64,000 nucleotides of DNA from Agrobacterium vitis. Lineage in GTDB: Bacteria > Pseudomonadota > Alphaproteobacteria > Rhizobiales > Rhizobiaceae. The position numbers and the translations under genes are program-made. The stretch spans positions 124,001 through 188,000 of the forward strand of contig NZ_JACXXJ020000003.1 of assembly GCF_014926405.1 (NCBI RefSeq), in the 5' to 3' direction. The notes under the pieces are model-generated. The model was not told the origin of the DNA and searched no databases. It worked only from the letters and a program-made list of their open reading frames with translations. The stretch's first letter is position 1. Every line of letters starts with the position of its first letter. This document shows positions 26,710-36,042 of the stretch, in pieces.

Positions 26710-27462
26710 TCAGCGCTGCTTTTGCGAGGAATAGTCCTCAAGCATTGGGTAGAGAGCGGCAAGCGCCAGAGGTATCGCCAGAAACCCCGCAGCGGAAACG
26801 CCGATTCGTTGAAACAGGATAGCCCCAACCACGCCGCCGCCGAAAAATAATCCAACCATGCGTACCAGCAGCCAAAGCTTTGCTAAATCGGCCCGGACCG
26901 GCGGGTATGTGACTTTACCATTTGAGTATCCATTCCAATAGAACAGCTTGCCAAGTTCGATGCCGGTATCGGTGACCAAGCCCGTCACGTGGGTCGTTCT
27001 AATGCGCGCACCGGAGAGTTTTGTGATGATGGCATTCTGCAAGCCCATGATGAAGCAGAGAAGCATGACGATGAAAGCGATGGCCTCGCTCTTTTCGCTG
27101 AAGCTGATCGCCCCGGAAAGGGCAAAAACCCCCATCAACCACGCCTCGACCGCCAGCGGCAGCGCATAGACCGACTTCAAATCCCGCCTGCGGCCCCAAT
27201 TGATCAAAATTGCAGAAAAACCAGCGCCTGCAAGAAAGAAACAAAGCGCGAGCAACCCCATCAGCAAAAGTTTTAAATCGCCCAACACCAGATTGTCAGC
27301 CATAGACGAGACAATACCCGACATGTGAGAGGTATATTGACCGACCGCCATAAAGCCGCCAGCATTGGCCGCGCCAGCAATAAAGGTCAGATAAAACGCC
27401 AAATGGCGGTCGCTCGTTTCGGTGCGATCGCGATGGGCAAGACTTTTCAAGTGGCTTTTCAT
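26710..27462 (-). CDS. YoaK/DUF1275 family membrane protein
   Basis: This 250-residue inner-membrane protein has about six to seven membrane segments. DUF1275 features are visible: FYLTFIAGAANAGGFMAVGQYTSHMSGIVS near the N-terminus, and IMGLQNAIITKLSGARIRTTHVTGLVTDTGIELG in the middle. The function of the family is unknown. The start is uncertain: no clear ribosome site precedes the ATG at 27462, and an in-frame start nine codons upstream is also possible. It is divergent from the two-component operon that follows. Confidence 0.85.
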   Translation of the reverse strand: MKSHLKSLAHRDRTETSDRHLAFYLTFIAGAANAGGFMAVGQYTSHMSGIVSSMADNLVLGDLKLLLMGLLALCFFLAGAGFSAILINWGRRRDLKSVYALPLAVEAWLMGVFALSGAISFSEKSEAIAFIVMLLCFIMGLQNAIITKLSGARIRTTHVTGLVTDTGIELGKLFYWNGYSNGKVTYPPVRADLAKLWLLVRMVGLFFGGGVVGAILFQRIGVSAAGFLAIPLALAALYPMLEDYSSQKQR

Positions 27463-27718
27463 GATGGATACGAGTCGGGCAAGCGCCAAGTCGGCGGGTT
27501 AAAGAAGCAGTTTGAGTCCGGGCTGATCGCTTTGCAAGCCCAGACACGGGCCACAGCAGCCAATCCGATGCGCCGTGGCATGATTGTGGCTCTAACCGAA
27601 CATGAACTGCCACCACATGTCGGCACAACATCTACCATAAGCACGTAAACTTATGTAAAACTTGAACCCCTTGGTCGATTTTCACTTATAACAGGCCACC
27701 GCCACGAAGAGCTGAAAA

Positions 27719-28408
27719 ATGACGCGTGTTCTTTTGATTGATGACGACCTGGAATTTACCGGGTTGCTTTGCGAATATCTGACGGATGAAGGGTTTGATG
27801 TACTCTCGACAGACGATGGTGCCAAGGGCCTCGCCTTTGTCGACAGTGGTGCGACCGATATCATCGTTCTCGACGTCATGATGCCAATCATGAATGGTGT
27901 CGATGTCTTGCAGAACATCCGAAAATCCAGTGAAATTCCTATCGTCATGCTGACAGCCAGGGGGGATGACAAGGACCGGATTACCGGGCTAGACCTTGGT
28001 GCCGACGACTACGTCTCAAAGCCCTGTTCGCCTGGTGAACTGGTAGCGCGGCTGAGGGCAATATTGCGCCGTACCGGCAAAACACCGCCCGAACATCCAT
28101 CTCAACCGCTCAAAAGTGGCGAACTGGTTCTTTATCCGACAAGCAGGCAGGCGCATATCAATGGTGAGGCTCTCGCCTTGACTGGGACGGAATATAATCT
28201 CCTGGAGCTTCTGGTTCGCAATGGCGGCAAGGTCGTTTCCAAACATGACATTTCCCAAAGCGTATTCGGCAGGCCCCTAACGCCTTTCGACCGGCGTATC
28301 GATGTTCATCTCAGCAGTATCCGCCAGAAACTCGGCCTCAGAAAAGACAGACAAAGCTGGATCCAGTCTGTTCGGGGGCAGGGTTACATTCTGCTACAGG
28401 ATAGCTGA
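27719..28408 (+). CDS. OmpR/CpxR-family response regulator
   Basis: This 229-residue regulator has a receiver domain (acidic IDDD at residues 7-10, phospho-acceptor Asp52 in VLDVMMP, Thr in MLTARGD, Lys in YVSKPC) and a C-terminal winged helix near 130-225 (LTGTEYNLLELLVRNGGKVVSK, then SSIRQKLG). The YVSKPC-PGELVARLRA context is typical of CpxR. The stop shares one base with the start of the histidine kinase gene (TGATG). Targets are unknown. Confidence 0.93.
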   Translation: MTRVLLIDDDLEFTGLLCEYLTDEGFDVLSTDDGAKGLAFVDSGATDIIVLDVMMPIMNGVDVLQNIRKSSEIPIVMLTARGDDKDRITGLDLGADDYVSKPCSPGELVARLRAILRRTGKTPPEHPSQPLKSGELVLYPTSRQAHINGEALALTGTEYNLLELLVRNGGKVVSKHDISQSVFGRPLTPFDRRIDVHLSSIRQKLGLRKDRQSWIQSVRGQGYILLQDS

Positions 28409-29709
28409 TGCCTCGGCTTTTCTGGCGTTTTTTCGTCATTGTCTGGCTGACAATCACGCTGACAACCATGCTAGGCATATCGCTTCCACGGTTCAACGGC
28501 CAGCTGCCGCCGCATATGCGCATCGCTGAGGTGCAGAACGAGATCATTGCCGCGCAAATCGCCGAGATGCTCCAACGGGTCGGGCCGCAGGAGACACAGG
28601 CGTTTATCCGCAGCATAACACCCAAAGGAGACGATGGGCATTTCCAACTCCAGGCAGTGCCGGCAGCGGCCCCGCAAACCTGCGCCAAGGATCAATTTCC
28701 AGGCAGCATTGCCATATCCTACGCCAACCAATGCTATACCCTCACCATCGATGAATCGTCTATCAGCAATGACTGGCCACTTGTGTTGCCTTGGCTGATC
28801 GGCCTTGTCGCAAGCCTGTTTTCAGCCTACCTGCTGACGAAATACCTGCTGACACCCATTGAGCGGCTTCGCCATGGGTTGAAAATGCTGGCAGAGGGCC
28901 ACTTCAGCATCCGCATCCACGATCCTGTCAAAAATCGAAAGGATGAAATCGGAATTCTGACTCAGCATTTCGATATCAGCGCCATGCGCCTACAGGAACT
29001 GCATGAGAGCCGAGAACGACTGTTTCATGATATTTCCCACGAACTACGCTCACCCTTGTCACGCCTGCAAGCCGTTACCGGTATCCTGAGGAAGAACCCA
29101 GGGCGCCTACCCGGCCTGCTGGATCGCATGGACCATGAAATCGAGCGGCTGGACAGGCTGGTCGGTGAGATCCTGACCATGGCCAGGCTGTCCTCCAAGA
29201 CAGATGAAGAAAATCAGCTCCTGGTTATCGATATTCTCGACATTCTCGATGAGATTGTTCAGGACGCGACTTTTGAGGCACAGGAAAAGGCTGTATCAAT
29301 TGATTTTCAGCGGAGTGGCAGTTTTGTCGCCGCTGTCAATGGAGAGCTTATCTATCGCGCCATCGAGAATGTCTTGCGAAACGCGATCAAATATACCGGA
29401 GAAGCGACAGTAATCCGGATTTCGGCAACCGTTTCACCGAATGGCCTGACACTCACCTTCACGGACGAAGGTCCTGGCGTCAAAGAAGATGACCTTGAAA
29501 GTATTTTTCGCCCATTTATCAGTTCAGGCAGCAGCGGCAGTGCCTCCGGATACGGTCTTGGCCTGGCAATTGCCAAGACGGCCGTCGAACGGCATGGCGG
29601 CAAGGTCTTTGCCGGCAATGTCAAGCCGAAAGGCTTGCGGATCACCATGATATTGCCTGGCGATAGCGACACACGGTCAGAATGCCACAACGCTATGCGG
29701 CAGACCTGA
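28408..29709 (+). CDS. Sensor histidine kinase, CpxA-like
   Basis: This membrane kinase of 433 residues has an N-terminal membrane segment (FWRFFVIVWLTITLTTMLGI) and a periplasmic domain of about 100 residues with two Cys that could pair. A second membrane segment lies near residues 128-150 (LPWLIGLVASLFSAYLLTKYL), followed by HAMP, an H-box (LFHDISHELRSPLSRLQ, His near 211), an N-box (AIENVLRNAIKYTG) and G-boxes (DEGPGV, GYGLGLAIAK). It is coupled to the regulator gene. An envelope-stress role is suggested by similarity only. Confidence 0.92.
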   Translation: MPRLFWRFFVIVWLTITLTTMLGISLPRFNGQLPPHMRIAEVQNEIIAAQIAEMLQRVGPQETQAFIRSITPKGDDGHFQLQAVPAAAPQTCAKDQFPGSIAISYANQCYTLTIDESSISNDWPLVLPWLIGLVASLFSAYLLTKYLLTPIERLRHGLKMLAEGHFSIRIHDPVKNRKDEIGILTQHFDISAMRLQELHESRERLFHDISHELRSPLSRLQAVTGILRKNPGRLPGLLDRMDHEIERLDRLVGEILTMARLSSKTDEENQLLVIDILDILDEIVQDATFEAQEKAVSIDFQRSGSFVAAVNGELIYRAIENVLRNAIKYTGEATVIRISATVSPNGLTLTFTDEGPGVKEDDLESIFRPFISSGSSGSASGYGLGLAIAKTAVERHGGKVFAGNVKPKGLRITMILPGDSDTRSECHNAMRQT

Positions 29710-29740
29710 TACCAAGGGCCATTTTCAATGGCCCTTGGTA
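29710..29740. terminator. Long perfect hairpin between convergent genes
   Basis: TACCAAGGGCCATT and AATGGCCCTTGGTA pair over 14 bp around TTC. There is no immediate T run. It lies between the kinase gene and the convergent ABC exporter gene and probably ends both transcripts. Confidence 0.7.
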
Positions 29741-29771
29741 TGACGCAAAGCATTTTTGTCGTTGGAAAAGC

Positions 29772-31583
29772 CTATTCTCCGAAGACCATGCCCTTGGTCA
29801 ACTCCAACGCCTGGCGCTCGAAAAGACCACGGTAAATGCCTGACTTCATCCTGATCAGGCTCTCATGCGTCCCCTCCTCAGCGATCCGGCCGTGATCGAA
29901 GACCAGCAGCCGGTCGAGCGCCCGCACGGTCGACAACCGATGCGCCACGACCAAGGTGGTTCTGCCTTGCATAAGCCGTTCCATAGCTTCCTGGATCAGC
30001 ATTTCCGATTCCGAATCCAGGCTTGACGTTGCCTCGTCCAGAATAAGAATCGGCGCATCTGCAAGGAAGGCACGGGCGATCGCAATCCGCTGGCGTTCAC
30101 CACCTGAAAGCTTGATGCCGCGCTCACCCACCAGCGTGCCGTACCCCTTCGGCAAGGCCTCGATAAAGCCATGGGCGCTGGCAAGCCTTGCAGCGGTTTC
30201 GATGTCCTGCTGGCTGGCCGAGGGCCTTGCATAGGCGATGTTTTCCGCAAGCGAGCGATGGAACAGGATCGGCTCCTGCTGCACGATGGCGATCTGCTGG
30301 CGTAACGAGGTTTGGGCAACGAGTGCGATATCCTGACCGTCGATCCGGATCGCCCCACCGTTGACGTCATGCAAGCGCTGAATGAGCTTGATGAACGTCG
30401 TCTTGCCAGAACCGGAATGGCCAACCAGCCCAACCTTCTCACCGGGCTGGATCACAACGGAAAAGTCCTTGTAGAGCGGCGCAAAATGATTGCCGTAATG
30501 AAAGGACACCCGATCGAATTCGATCTTGCCGCGTTCGATGACAACAGGTTTTGCACCGGCCACATCCACGACGCCAAGGGGTTGACCATGCAGGAAAACC
30601 AGTTCCTCCATATCATTGACTGACCGTTGCAAGTTACGGATATGCATACCAATTTCCCGCAAGTAGCCCTGCAGGATGAAAAAGGCTGTCAGCACGAAAG
30701 TGATGTCACCAGGGCTGGCCTTTCCAGCACTCCATAGCCAAAGGGCCAGACCCAAAACCCCACCGCGCAGTACCATCAGCAAGGCCGCTTGCAGGCTGCC
30801 ATTCAGTGTGCCGCGCGTCCAGGTGCGACGCGTCCGGTCCTGCCATTTTTGCAGTACCCAGCTCAGGCGGGTTTCCTCGCGGCTTTCCCCACCGAAGGCC
30901 TTGACCACTGCATTACAGGTCACCGCATCGGCCAGAGAACCACCCAGCTTGGTATCCCAACTATTGGCCATGCTGGCCATTGGCGCGACGTAACGCAGAG
31001 CCATGATTGCCGTAAACAACACGAAGCAAACGGACCCGACCCCGACCAACAGGCCCATCATTGGCCAATGCCAGGTCATCAGCACTGTGGAACCGATCAG
31101 CATGACCAGCGAGGGAAACAGCGCCACGAAAACCGTATCGTTCAACAGGTCGAGTGCCCACATGCCGCGCGTCACTTTGCGCACCGTCGAGCCAGCGAAG
31201 CTATTGGCATGCCAATCGCTGGAAAAGCGTTGAATGCGAGAGAAAGCATCGGCGGCAATGTCCGACATGGAGCGCAGCGTAAAGCCGATGATGGCCGTAA
31301 ACGTTGCATGGCGCAGCAAGACGGCTCCGGCAGAGAGCGCCATCAACCAGACGAAAGCGGCAATGGCACTGTCCCAAGCTAGGCTGTCATTGGCGCGACC
31401 GGAGACGACCGCGTCAACCAACCGACCGGAGAACAGTGGCGTTAACACATCTGCCAAAGTGGAAAGCAATACGGCAAACAGCATGAAAACCACACGCCCC
31501 GGCTGCCGGCGCCAATGAACCGCACAGAAACCGAAAACGCTGCGAAATGCCCCGCCACGGCGAGATTTATAACCTAAAGCCAT
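29772..31583 (-). CDS. ABC transporter, fused permease and ATP-binding exporter (MsbA/Sav1866 type)
   Basis: This half-transporter of 603 residues is expected to work as a homodimer. The type I exporter membrane domain with six segments occupies residues 20-325. The nucleotide-binding domain near 350-590 has Walker A GHSGSGKTT, signature LSGGERQR, Walker B ILILDEATS and switch His in VVAHRLST. It exports a lipid, drug or peptide; the substrate cannot be read from the sequence. It stands alone, convergent to the CpxA-like kinase gene. Confidence 0.92.
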   Translation of the reverse strand: MALGYKSRRGGAFRSVFGFCAVHWRRQPGRVVFMLFAVLLSTLADVLTPLFSGRLVDAVVSGRANDSLAWDSAIAAFVWLMALSAGAVLLRHATFTAIIGFTLRSMSDIAADAFSRIQRFSSDWHANSFAGSTVRKVTRGMWALDLLNDTVFVALFPSLVMLIGSTVLMTWHWPMMGLLVGVGSVCFVLFTAIMALRYVAPMASMANSWDTKLGGSLADAVTCNAVVKAFGGESREETRLSWVLQKWQDRTRRTWTRGTLNGSLQAALLMVLRGGVLGLALWLWSAGKASPGDITFVLTAFFILQGYLREIGMHIRNLQRSVNDMEELVFLHGQPLGVVDVAGAKPVVIERGKIEFDRVSFHYGNHFAPLYKDFSVVIQPGEKVGLVGHSGSGKTTFIKLIQRLHDVNGGAIRIDGQDIALVAQTSLRQQIAIVQQEPILFHRSLAENIAYARPSASQQDIETAARLASAHGFIEALPKGYGTLVGERGIKLSGGERQRIAIARAFLADAPILILDEATSSLDSESEMLIQEAMERLMQGRTTLVVAHRLSTVRALDRLLVFDHGRIAEEGTHESLIRMKSGIYRGLFERQALELTKGMVFGE

Positions 31584-32071
31584 AGGAAAATTCCGGCGCG
31601 AGCCGGCTCCGACATATGAATAGAATGGAAACCGCGCGGAAACGCGATAAAGTGGCGTTAGAGGGAGAAAATTCTATTCCCGGACAAACCGGATTCAACA
31701 CAAGGTAACGGACTGACCGTTACGCACACGCAGCTTAACTGCGGATGGCGCCTGCCAACATGAAATTGGCGCTGGCCACCGGGGAGGTGGAAAAATATGC
31801 CATAAAGCCTCCCTGATTGGTGTTGAACATAAATGGTTTTTAGATCGACTCGATTCTGAAGCCAATAAGTGATTTGCAATTTTGGGATAAAACGCACTGA
31901 CTGCGGTATTTCCGCAACAGCCAACCTTTCTACAAGGAGGACTGTTGCGCCGTGATTGTATGATTTCAGAAACGTCATTGACAAAGAGCGACTGCACGAC
32001 AATGCATTGTTTTCGCTTATATATCTGAAATATCTACTTCTAGCATCTCGCTCAGATGCTGAAAGAAAAGA
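31584..32071. other. Intergenic region without a convincing gene
   Basis: These 488 bases have two overlapping minus-strand open frames (ending near 31658 and 31695), but neither has a ribosome site or recognisable protein. A 7-bp hairpin GTAACGG-ACTGA-CCGTTAC lies at 31705-31723. AAGGAGG near 31935 precedes only a 27-codon frame starting TTG. The region probably carries the exporter promoter and the end of the small gene at 32072. Confidence 0.5.
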
Positions 32072-32233
32072 TTACGGATTGGTTTGGCTGGAGCTGTTGA
32101 GTGGGTTTTCTGGTTCCACTTCACCGGGATGGTAGCCAATCACATAGTAGCCACCGATAAGGCAGCCAATGATGAAAAGGGAGCCGACGAAAATCTGCAT
32201 GCGACGTCTTGGTTTGCTAGCGTGTTGAGTCAT
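32072..32233 (-). CDS. Small single-pass membrane protein (53 residues)
   Basis: The frame reads MTQHASKPRRRMQIFVGSLF and continues through one hydrophobic segment (residues 13-33, IFVGSLFIIGCLIGGYYVIG) to a polar tail (HPGEVEPENPLNSSSQTNP). AGGTG lies 3-4 bases before the ATG. The basic N-terminus followed by a membrane helix suggests an N-in topology with a short periplasmic tail. It lies 110 bases downstream of a secreted-protein gene on the same strand. The family is unknown to me, and the tail resembles that of other small rhizobial membrane proteins only in composition. Confidence 0.6.
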   Translation of the reverse strand: MTQHASKPRRRMQIFVGSLFIIGCLIGGYYVIGYHPGEVEPENPLNSSSQTNP

Positions 32234-32343
32234 GTCACCTCAAAATTGTGTTTGGATTTATTGGTTTTTGTCGGGCGCGCTTACCCACGCTCTGAAACGC
32301 CACCATCCTCTCGGCTACGCCTCAAGGAAATGCATCAGAGCTG

Positions 32344-32706
32344 TTACTTCCTGTTCATCAACGCCTGCATTTCCTCGAAACGGCGGCGGCGGTCGTCGGC
32401 GCGCTCACCTTGCGAATAGCACGTGCTGGAGATGCAGAATTTGGTCAGACCGAAAGGTGCGGCCGCTTTTTGAAACTCGCAATCGATGACGTCATCCATC
32501 TTCGTGGCGTCGACATCCTGTCGCTCGGAAAAGCTGATTCGTGCTCCTGGAGGGGTCAATTCAGGAAAGCTCTGTGTCTGGCCGATTTTCACATCCGGCT
32601 TCATCAGAAAATTTTGCAGCACCATATGACAAGCCTGCTCGAGCTGCGGCGATTGGGCCATGGCCGGCATGGCTGTGGCCAATAGAATTGGGAGAACATA
32701 TTTCAT
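32344..32706 (-). CDS. Predicted periplasmic protein of unknown function
   Basis: This 120-residue protein has a clear signal peptide (MKYVLPILLATAMPAMA, cleavage before QSPQ). The mature part has four Cys (ACHMV, DCEF, FCISSTC), which may form disulfides, and a basic, Arg-rich C-terminus (ERADDRRRRFEEMQALMNRK). No known domain is recognised. It stands divergent from the BA14K gene and may be transcribed with the 53-residue gene downstream. Confidence 0.7.
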   Translation of the reverse strand: MKYVLPILLATAMPAMAQSPQLEQACHMVLQNFLMKPDVKIGQTQSFPELTPPGARISFSERQDVDATKMDDVIDCEFQKAAAPFGLTKFCISSTCYSQGERADDRRRRFEEMQALMNRK

Positions 32707-32928
32707 CGAGAACCGCTCGCGTTTGTGAAGTCCGCAATAAAGCCTCCACAGAGGATTTTGTTCCCGAAAAGCTGAGTTTTACGCACGCTTTTCACCTAGA
32801 GGTAAGACGCCATCCCTTATGCATCGGCATATTCCCTAAAATGCGAGACCCTAAACTCGCAGACCAAGGAACTTTTCTTGCTGGCAAACAGTTTACGGGT
32901 GAAATCAAAGACGGAAACAGGTGAGGAA

Positions 32929-33402
32929 ATGAAAAAAATTGCCGCAATTCTGCTGTCAGCCGCGACACTGCTGACAGGTATGGCGCCGGTTGGCGCATCC
33001 GCCGCACCAACAGCGCTTTCGCAACCCGCACAGACGCAGAGTGTTCCCGGTGCCACAGCACAGGGCGGCGTCCAGGTCGCGGAAAATAGTTGGGCTGACG
33101 ATCGTCGCCAGCGTCGCTATGTTCCTGGTCCACGTCGCCATAGCGATCGCAATTGGGATGGTCGCCGTAACTATAACCGCTATGATCGTGACAGATATCA
33201 CCGTCGCCATAACCGTAGCAATGCGGGCGCAATTATCGGTGGATTGGCCGCAGGTGCCATCATTGGCGGCGCTCTCAGCGCACGGCCACAGGGTGGAAAC
33301 TCGCACACTCAATGGTGCTATAATCGCTACCGGTCCTACCGGGCCTCGGACAATACGTTCCAGCCCAATAACGGCCCACGCCGCCAATGCGTGTCACCGT
33401 AA
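32929..33402 (+). CDS. BA14K family protein
   Basis: This 157-residue secreted or envelope protein has a signal peptide ([20 protein letters not shown]...ASA), an Arg/Asp/Tyr-rich central region ([20 protein letters not shown]), a glycine-rich hydrophobic stretch ([19 protein letters not shown]) and the BA14K C-terminal motif [17 protein letters not shown]...GPRRQC. The family, named from a Brucella antigen with lectin-like activity, is restricted mainly to Rhizobiales. GTGAGGAA precedes the ATG at 32929. Confidence 0.92.
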   Translation: MKKIAAILLSAATLLTGMAPVGASAAPTALSQPAQTQSVPGATAQGGVQVAENSWADDRRQRRYVPGPRRHSDRNWDGRRNYNRYDRDRYHRRHNRSNAGAIIGGLAAGAIIGGALSARPQGGNSHTQWCYNRYRSYRASDNTFQPNNGPRRQCVSP

Positions 33403-33420
33403 ACATCTCCTAATAACTGG

Positions 33421-33453
33421 AAAATGGCGCGAGACTCGGTTTCGCGCCATTTT
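33421..33453 (+). terminator. Intrinsic terminator after the BA14K gene
   Basis: AAAATGGCGCGA and TCGCGCCATTTT form a perfect 12-bp stem with a 9-nt loop, continuing into a T run. Confidence 0.93.
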
Positions 33454-33563
33454 TGCATGAAAATTCCTATCGCATCGCGATGGCTTTGCTGATTTTTCAG
33501 AAAATCGCGCTAATACTTCCCAAGGCATAGCATAGCCGGATGGCTAAACGCCGGGGGGAAGAG

Positions 33564-35744
33564 ATGACACAGCATATCGCAAGGTGCCGGCATACCGGCC
33601 TGATCATCGCCATCCTCCTCCTCACAAGCCTCTCCATTGGATTAATGTCAGGGGTTGCCGCGCAAGACAGCGCTAAGGGTCCGGCCAAATCTGCAGCGGA
33701 ACAGAACAATCTAGTGCACCAGCAAGCCCTACCCGCAATCACCCCTGTATCGTCCCCATCACCCGAAGTAACCACTGCCCAAACTGCGCAGACGGGTTCC
33801 GCCACCATGGAAGCAGACATGATGACGGCTGCCTACGGGGAAGTGGCAACTGCCCTTCGGCGCGGCGGGACCGTCGCATTGACCGGCCTGCAAAGCTTGC
33901 CCGCGGCGTTTAGCAACAGCATGCAATCTTTGCATGAAGAGCAAACGGGTATGAAGGAACTCAGCCTGACGGCCGCTGGCGCCATCGTTGCCGGGCTCGC
34001 GACATCAGCCGTGTTCCTGATGGCGTTCGCAAGGCTCATGCCCCGTCTTAGGCCGGACCGAGGGCTACTTGCCAAGGTCTCATTGGCAGGCCTGCGGCTC
34101 GCGGGAGATCTACTTGCGGTGGTCATCTTCGTGGTTTTGGCGCGCAATGGCGCCCATATGGGCATGGTCTCCGGCTCATTTGGCAAGGAGGTCACCTCTA
34201 GCTTCATTCATATTGCCATGACGACCGCGATTTTTGCCAGTTTCGGACGCCTGCTCTTTGCCAGGATCAATGGTTTGGAACCGTTATTCGATATTGCCGA
34301 CCCGTCCTGGCATTTAAAAATGATGGTGGGCTTCGGCTTTCTGTCCGGCTTTACCCATAGCAGCCTCAATCTGGCCGATGCCCGCGGGCTTGCCCCGATG
34401 GCGGTTGATGGCTGGCTGTTCCTCAGCTCCACCATCATCACCGCCTATCTGCTGGTTTGGTTTATCGTCGGACGGAGCGACATCGCCAATTCTCATTCCG
34501 GCCATGCCAACGGATGGCAGCGTATTACCGGCAATCTCATCGCCAATTTCTACATCGTCTCCACAATTATTATATGGCTGCTCGGTCTTCTGGTCGCCGG
34601 AACGGCTCAAAACGTCCTCTGGGTGCGCGTGTCGGGCATCAGCCAGATAGTGTTCATACTGATTCCCATCCTGCATCGCGGTGTCTCTGGCTTGTTTCAA
34701 TATCTGGCAATACGACGGGAAGCCGTCTATGGTCCGGGCTTCCATTCGGTCCTGCTCTGGGCCTTGCGCATCCCATTTACCGGTGCGATCTGGCTGATCG
34801 GAATTCACATCACCGTCATCTTGTGGCAACCGCTTCTGGCCAATGCCGGGGTGGATGCCTCCTACTGGCTGAACCATTTACAGCAATTTGGCATTACCAT
34901 TGTCTGTAGCGCCTTTGTCTGCGGCTTCCTCTGGAAGTTTTTCGAGACCATATCCCCGGTCAATACCGTCAAACTGCCGGGTCACGAGGATGATGGGGAA
35001 CAGAAAACCACCAGCCGGTTGTCGACGGTTCTGCCTGTCGTGCGCAATCTGGTTATGGGTGCGGTGCTCGCCGTCGCACTTCTGGTCATCCTGTCCTCGC
35101 TCGGCGTCAATGTCGCGCCGCTTCTCGCAGGCTTCGGCGTGCTTGGCCTTGCCGTCTCTTTCGGATCGCAAGCGCTCGTCAAGGATGTCGTTTCTGGCAT
35201 ATTCTTCCTGGCGGAAGACGCCTTCCGGATCGATGAATATATCGATGTTGGCAAGCTACAGGGCACTGTCGAGCAGATTTCCCTGCGCTCCGTTCGTTTG
35301 CGCCACCACAATGGTCCTGTGCATACTGTGCCTTTTGGCCAGATCGCCGCCGTTACCAACTACAGTCGCGATTGGGGCACGATTAAATTCGAATTGCGTT
35401 TTGACCGCGACGCCGATCTGGAAATGATCCGCAAGACAGCCAAGAAAGTCGGTCTGTCACTGTTGGAAGAGCCTGAATTTGCAGGCGATTTTCTCATTCC
35501 TCTCAAAATGCAGGGCATTCAGGAGGTTAATGAGAATTCCATGGTTATCCGCTTCAAGTTCACTTGCCGGCCCGGCAATCCCAGCCTGATCAAGCGCGAA
35601 GGTATCAAGCGTCTGCTCGCCGCCTTCAAGGCCGCAGGGCTCAATCTCGCTTCCAATGCTGTCGTCGTACGCTCTGATGGAACGGCGATCAATGATGCCG
35701 CTGCGGCCTCAACCCTATCCGCAAAGGCCGCCAACGCGCCTTGA
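33564..35744 (+). CDS. Mechanosensitive ion channel, MscS family (large, YbiO-like)
   Basis: This 726-residue channel releases solutes at hypo-osmotic shock. A signal-like N-terminus (LIIAILLLTSLSIGLMSGVAAQ) is followed by a low-complexity periplasmic stretch to about residue 130 and then about eight membrane segments. The MscS core near residues 490-690 has the pore helix GVLGLAVSFGSQALVKDVVSG, then FRIDEYIDVGKLQGTVEQISLRSVRLR and the beta-domain motif VPFGQIAAVTNYSRDW. It is far longer than MscS (286 residues), like YbiO. The start at 33564 follows GGGGGGAAGAG; an ATG eight codons earlier has no such site. Confidence 0.93.
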   Translation: MTQHIARCRHTGLIIAILLLTSLSIGLMSGVAAQDSAKGPAKSAAEQNNLVHQQALPAITPVSSPSPEVTTAQTAQTGSATMEADMMTAAYGEVATALRRGGTVALTGLQSLPAAFSNSMQSLHEEQTGMKELSLTAAGAIVAGLATSAVFLMAFARLMPRLRPDRGLLAKVSLAGLRLAGDLLAVVIFVVLARNGAHMGMVSGSFGKEVTSSFIHIAMTTAIFASFGRLLFARINGLEPLFDIADPSWHLKMMVGFGFLSGFTHSSLNLADARGLAPMAVDGWLFLSSTIITAYLLVWFIVGRSDIANSHSGHANGWQRITGNLIANFYIVSTIIIWLLGLLVAGTAQNVLWVRVSGISQIVFILIPILHRGVSGLFQYLAIRREAVYGPGFHSVLLWALRIPFTGAIWLIGIHITVILWQPLLANAGVDASYWLNHLQQFGITIVCSAFVCGFLWKFFETISPVNTVKLPGHEDDGEQKTTSRLSTVLPVVRNLVMGAVLAVALLVILSSLGVNVAPLLAGFGVLGLAVSFGSQALVKDVVSGIFFLAEDAFRIDEYIDVGKLQGTVEQISLRSVRLRHHNGPVHTVPFGQIAAVTNYSRDWGTIKFELRFDRDADLEMIRKTAKKVGLSLLEEPEFAGDFLIPLKMQGIQEVNENSMVIRFKFTCRPGNPSLIKREGIKRLLAAFKAAGLNLASNAVVVRSDGTAINDAAAASTLSAKAANAP

Positions 35745-35967
35745 TAGGCGTCTGGATTGGCCCTCCCCAATCAACGTTTCCGTTCTCCACATTACAATTC
35801 ATTGTGATCCGGAACGCAGAACCGGTTGCACCCATAGTGCGATAACCTGCGATGAAACGGCCTCTCGCCCTTCATTCCCATGCCCATAGGCGTATCCAAC
35901 AGTCGTTTTAGGCGCTGGATACAGCTAAGCCGTTCAGTGGCCACACACTTCCCAACCGAGAGTAACT

Positions 35968-35982
35968 TGACTTTAATACTCA
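35968..35982. promoter_or_regulatory. Iron-responsive IRO box (RirA-type)
   Basis: TGA-CTTTAATAC-TCA is an exact match to the TGA-N9-TCA pattern bound by RirA, the Fe-S iron regulator of Rhizobiaceae. It lies 60 bases before the start of the iron-binding protein gene, in promoter position. This predicts repression in iron-replete cells. Confidence 0.7.
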
Positions 35983-36042
35983 GCTTACCTAACCAAGGTC
36001 CAGATTTGTAACTTCCTTCTGCCCTTCGACAAGGAGACTGAC

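Noticed and set aside
31658..32002. Two overlapping minus-strand frames of about 100 codons
   Set aside because: They have no ribosome site, no signal or domain, and unusual composition with many Cys and Gln. They compete with each other in different frames.
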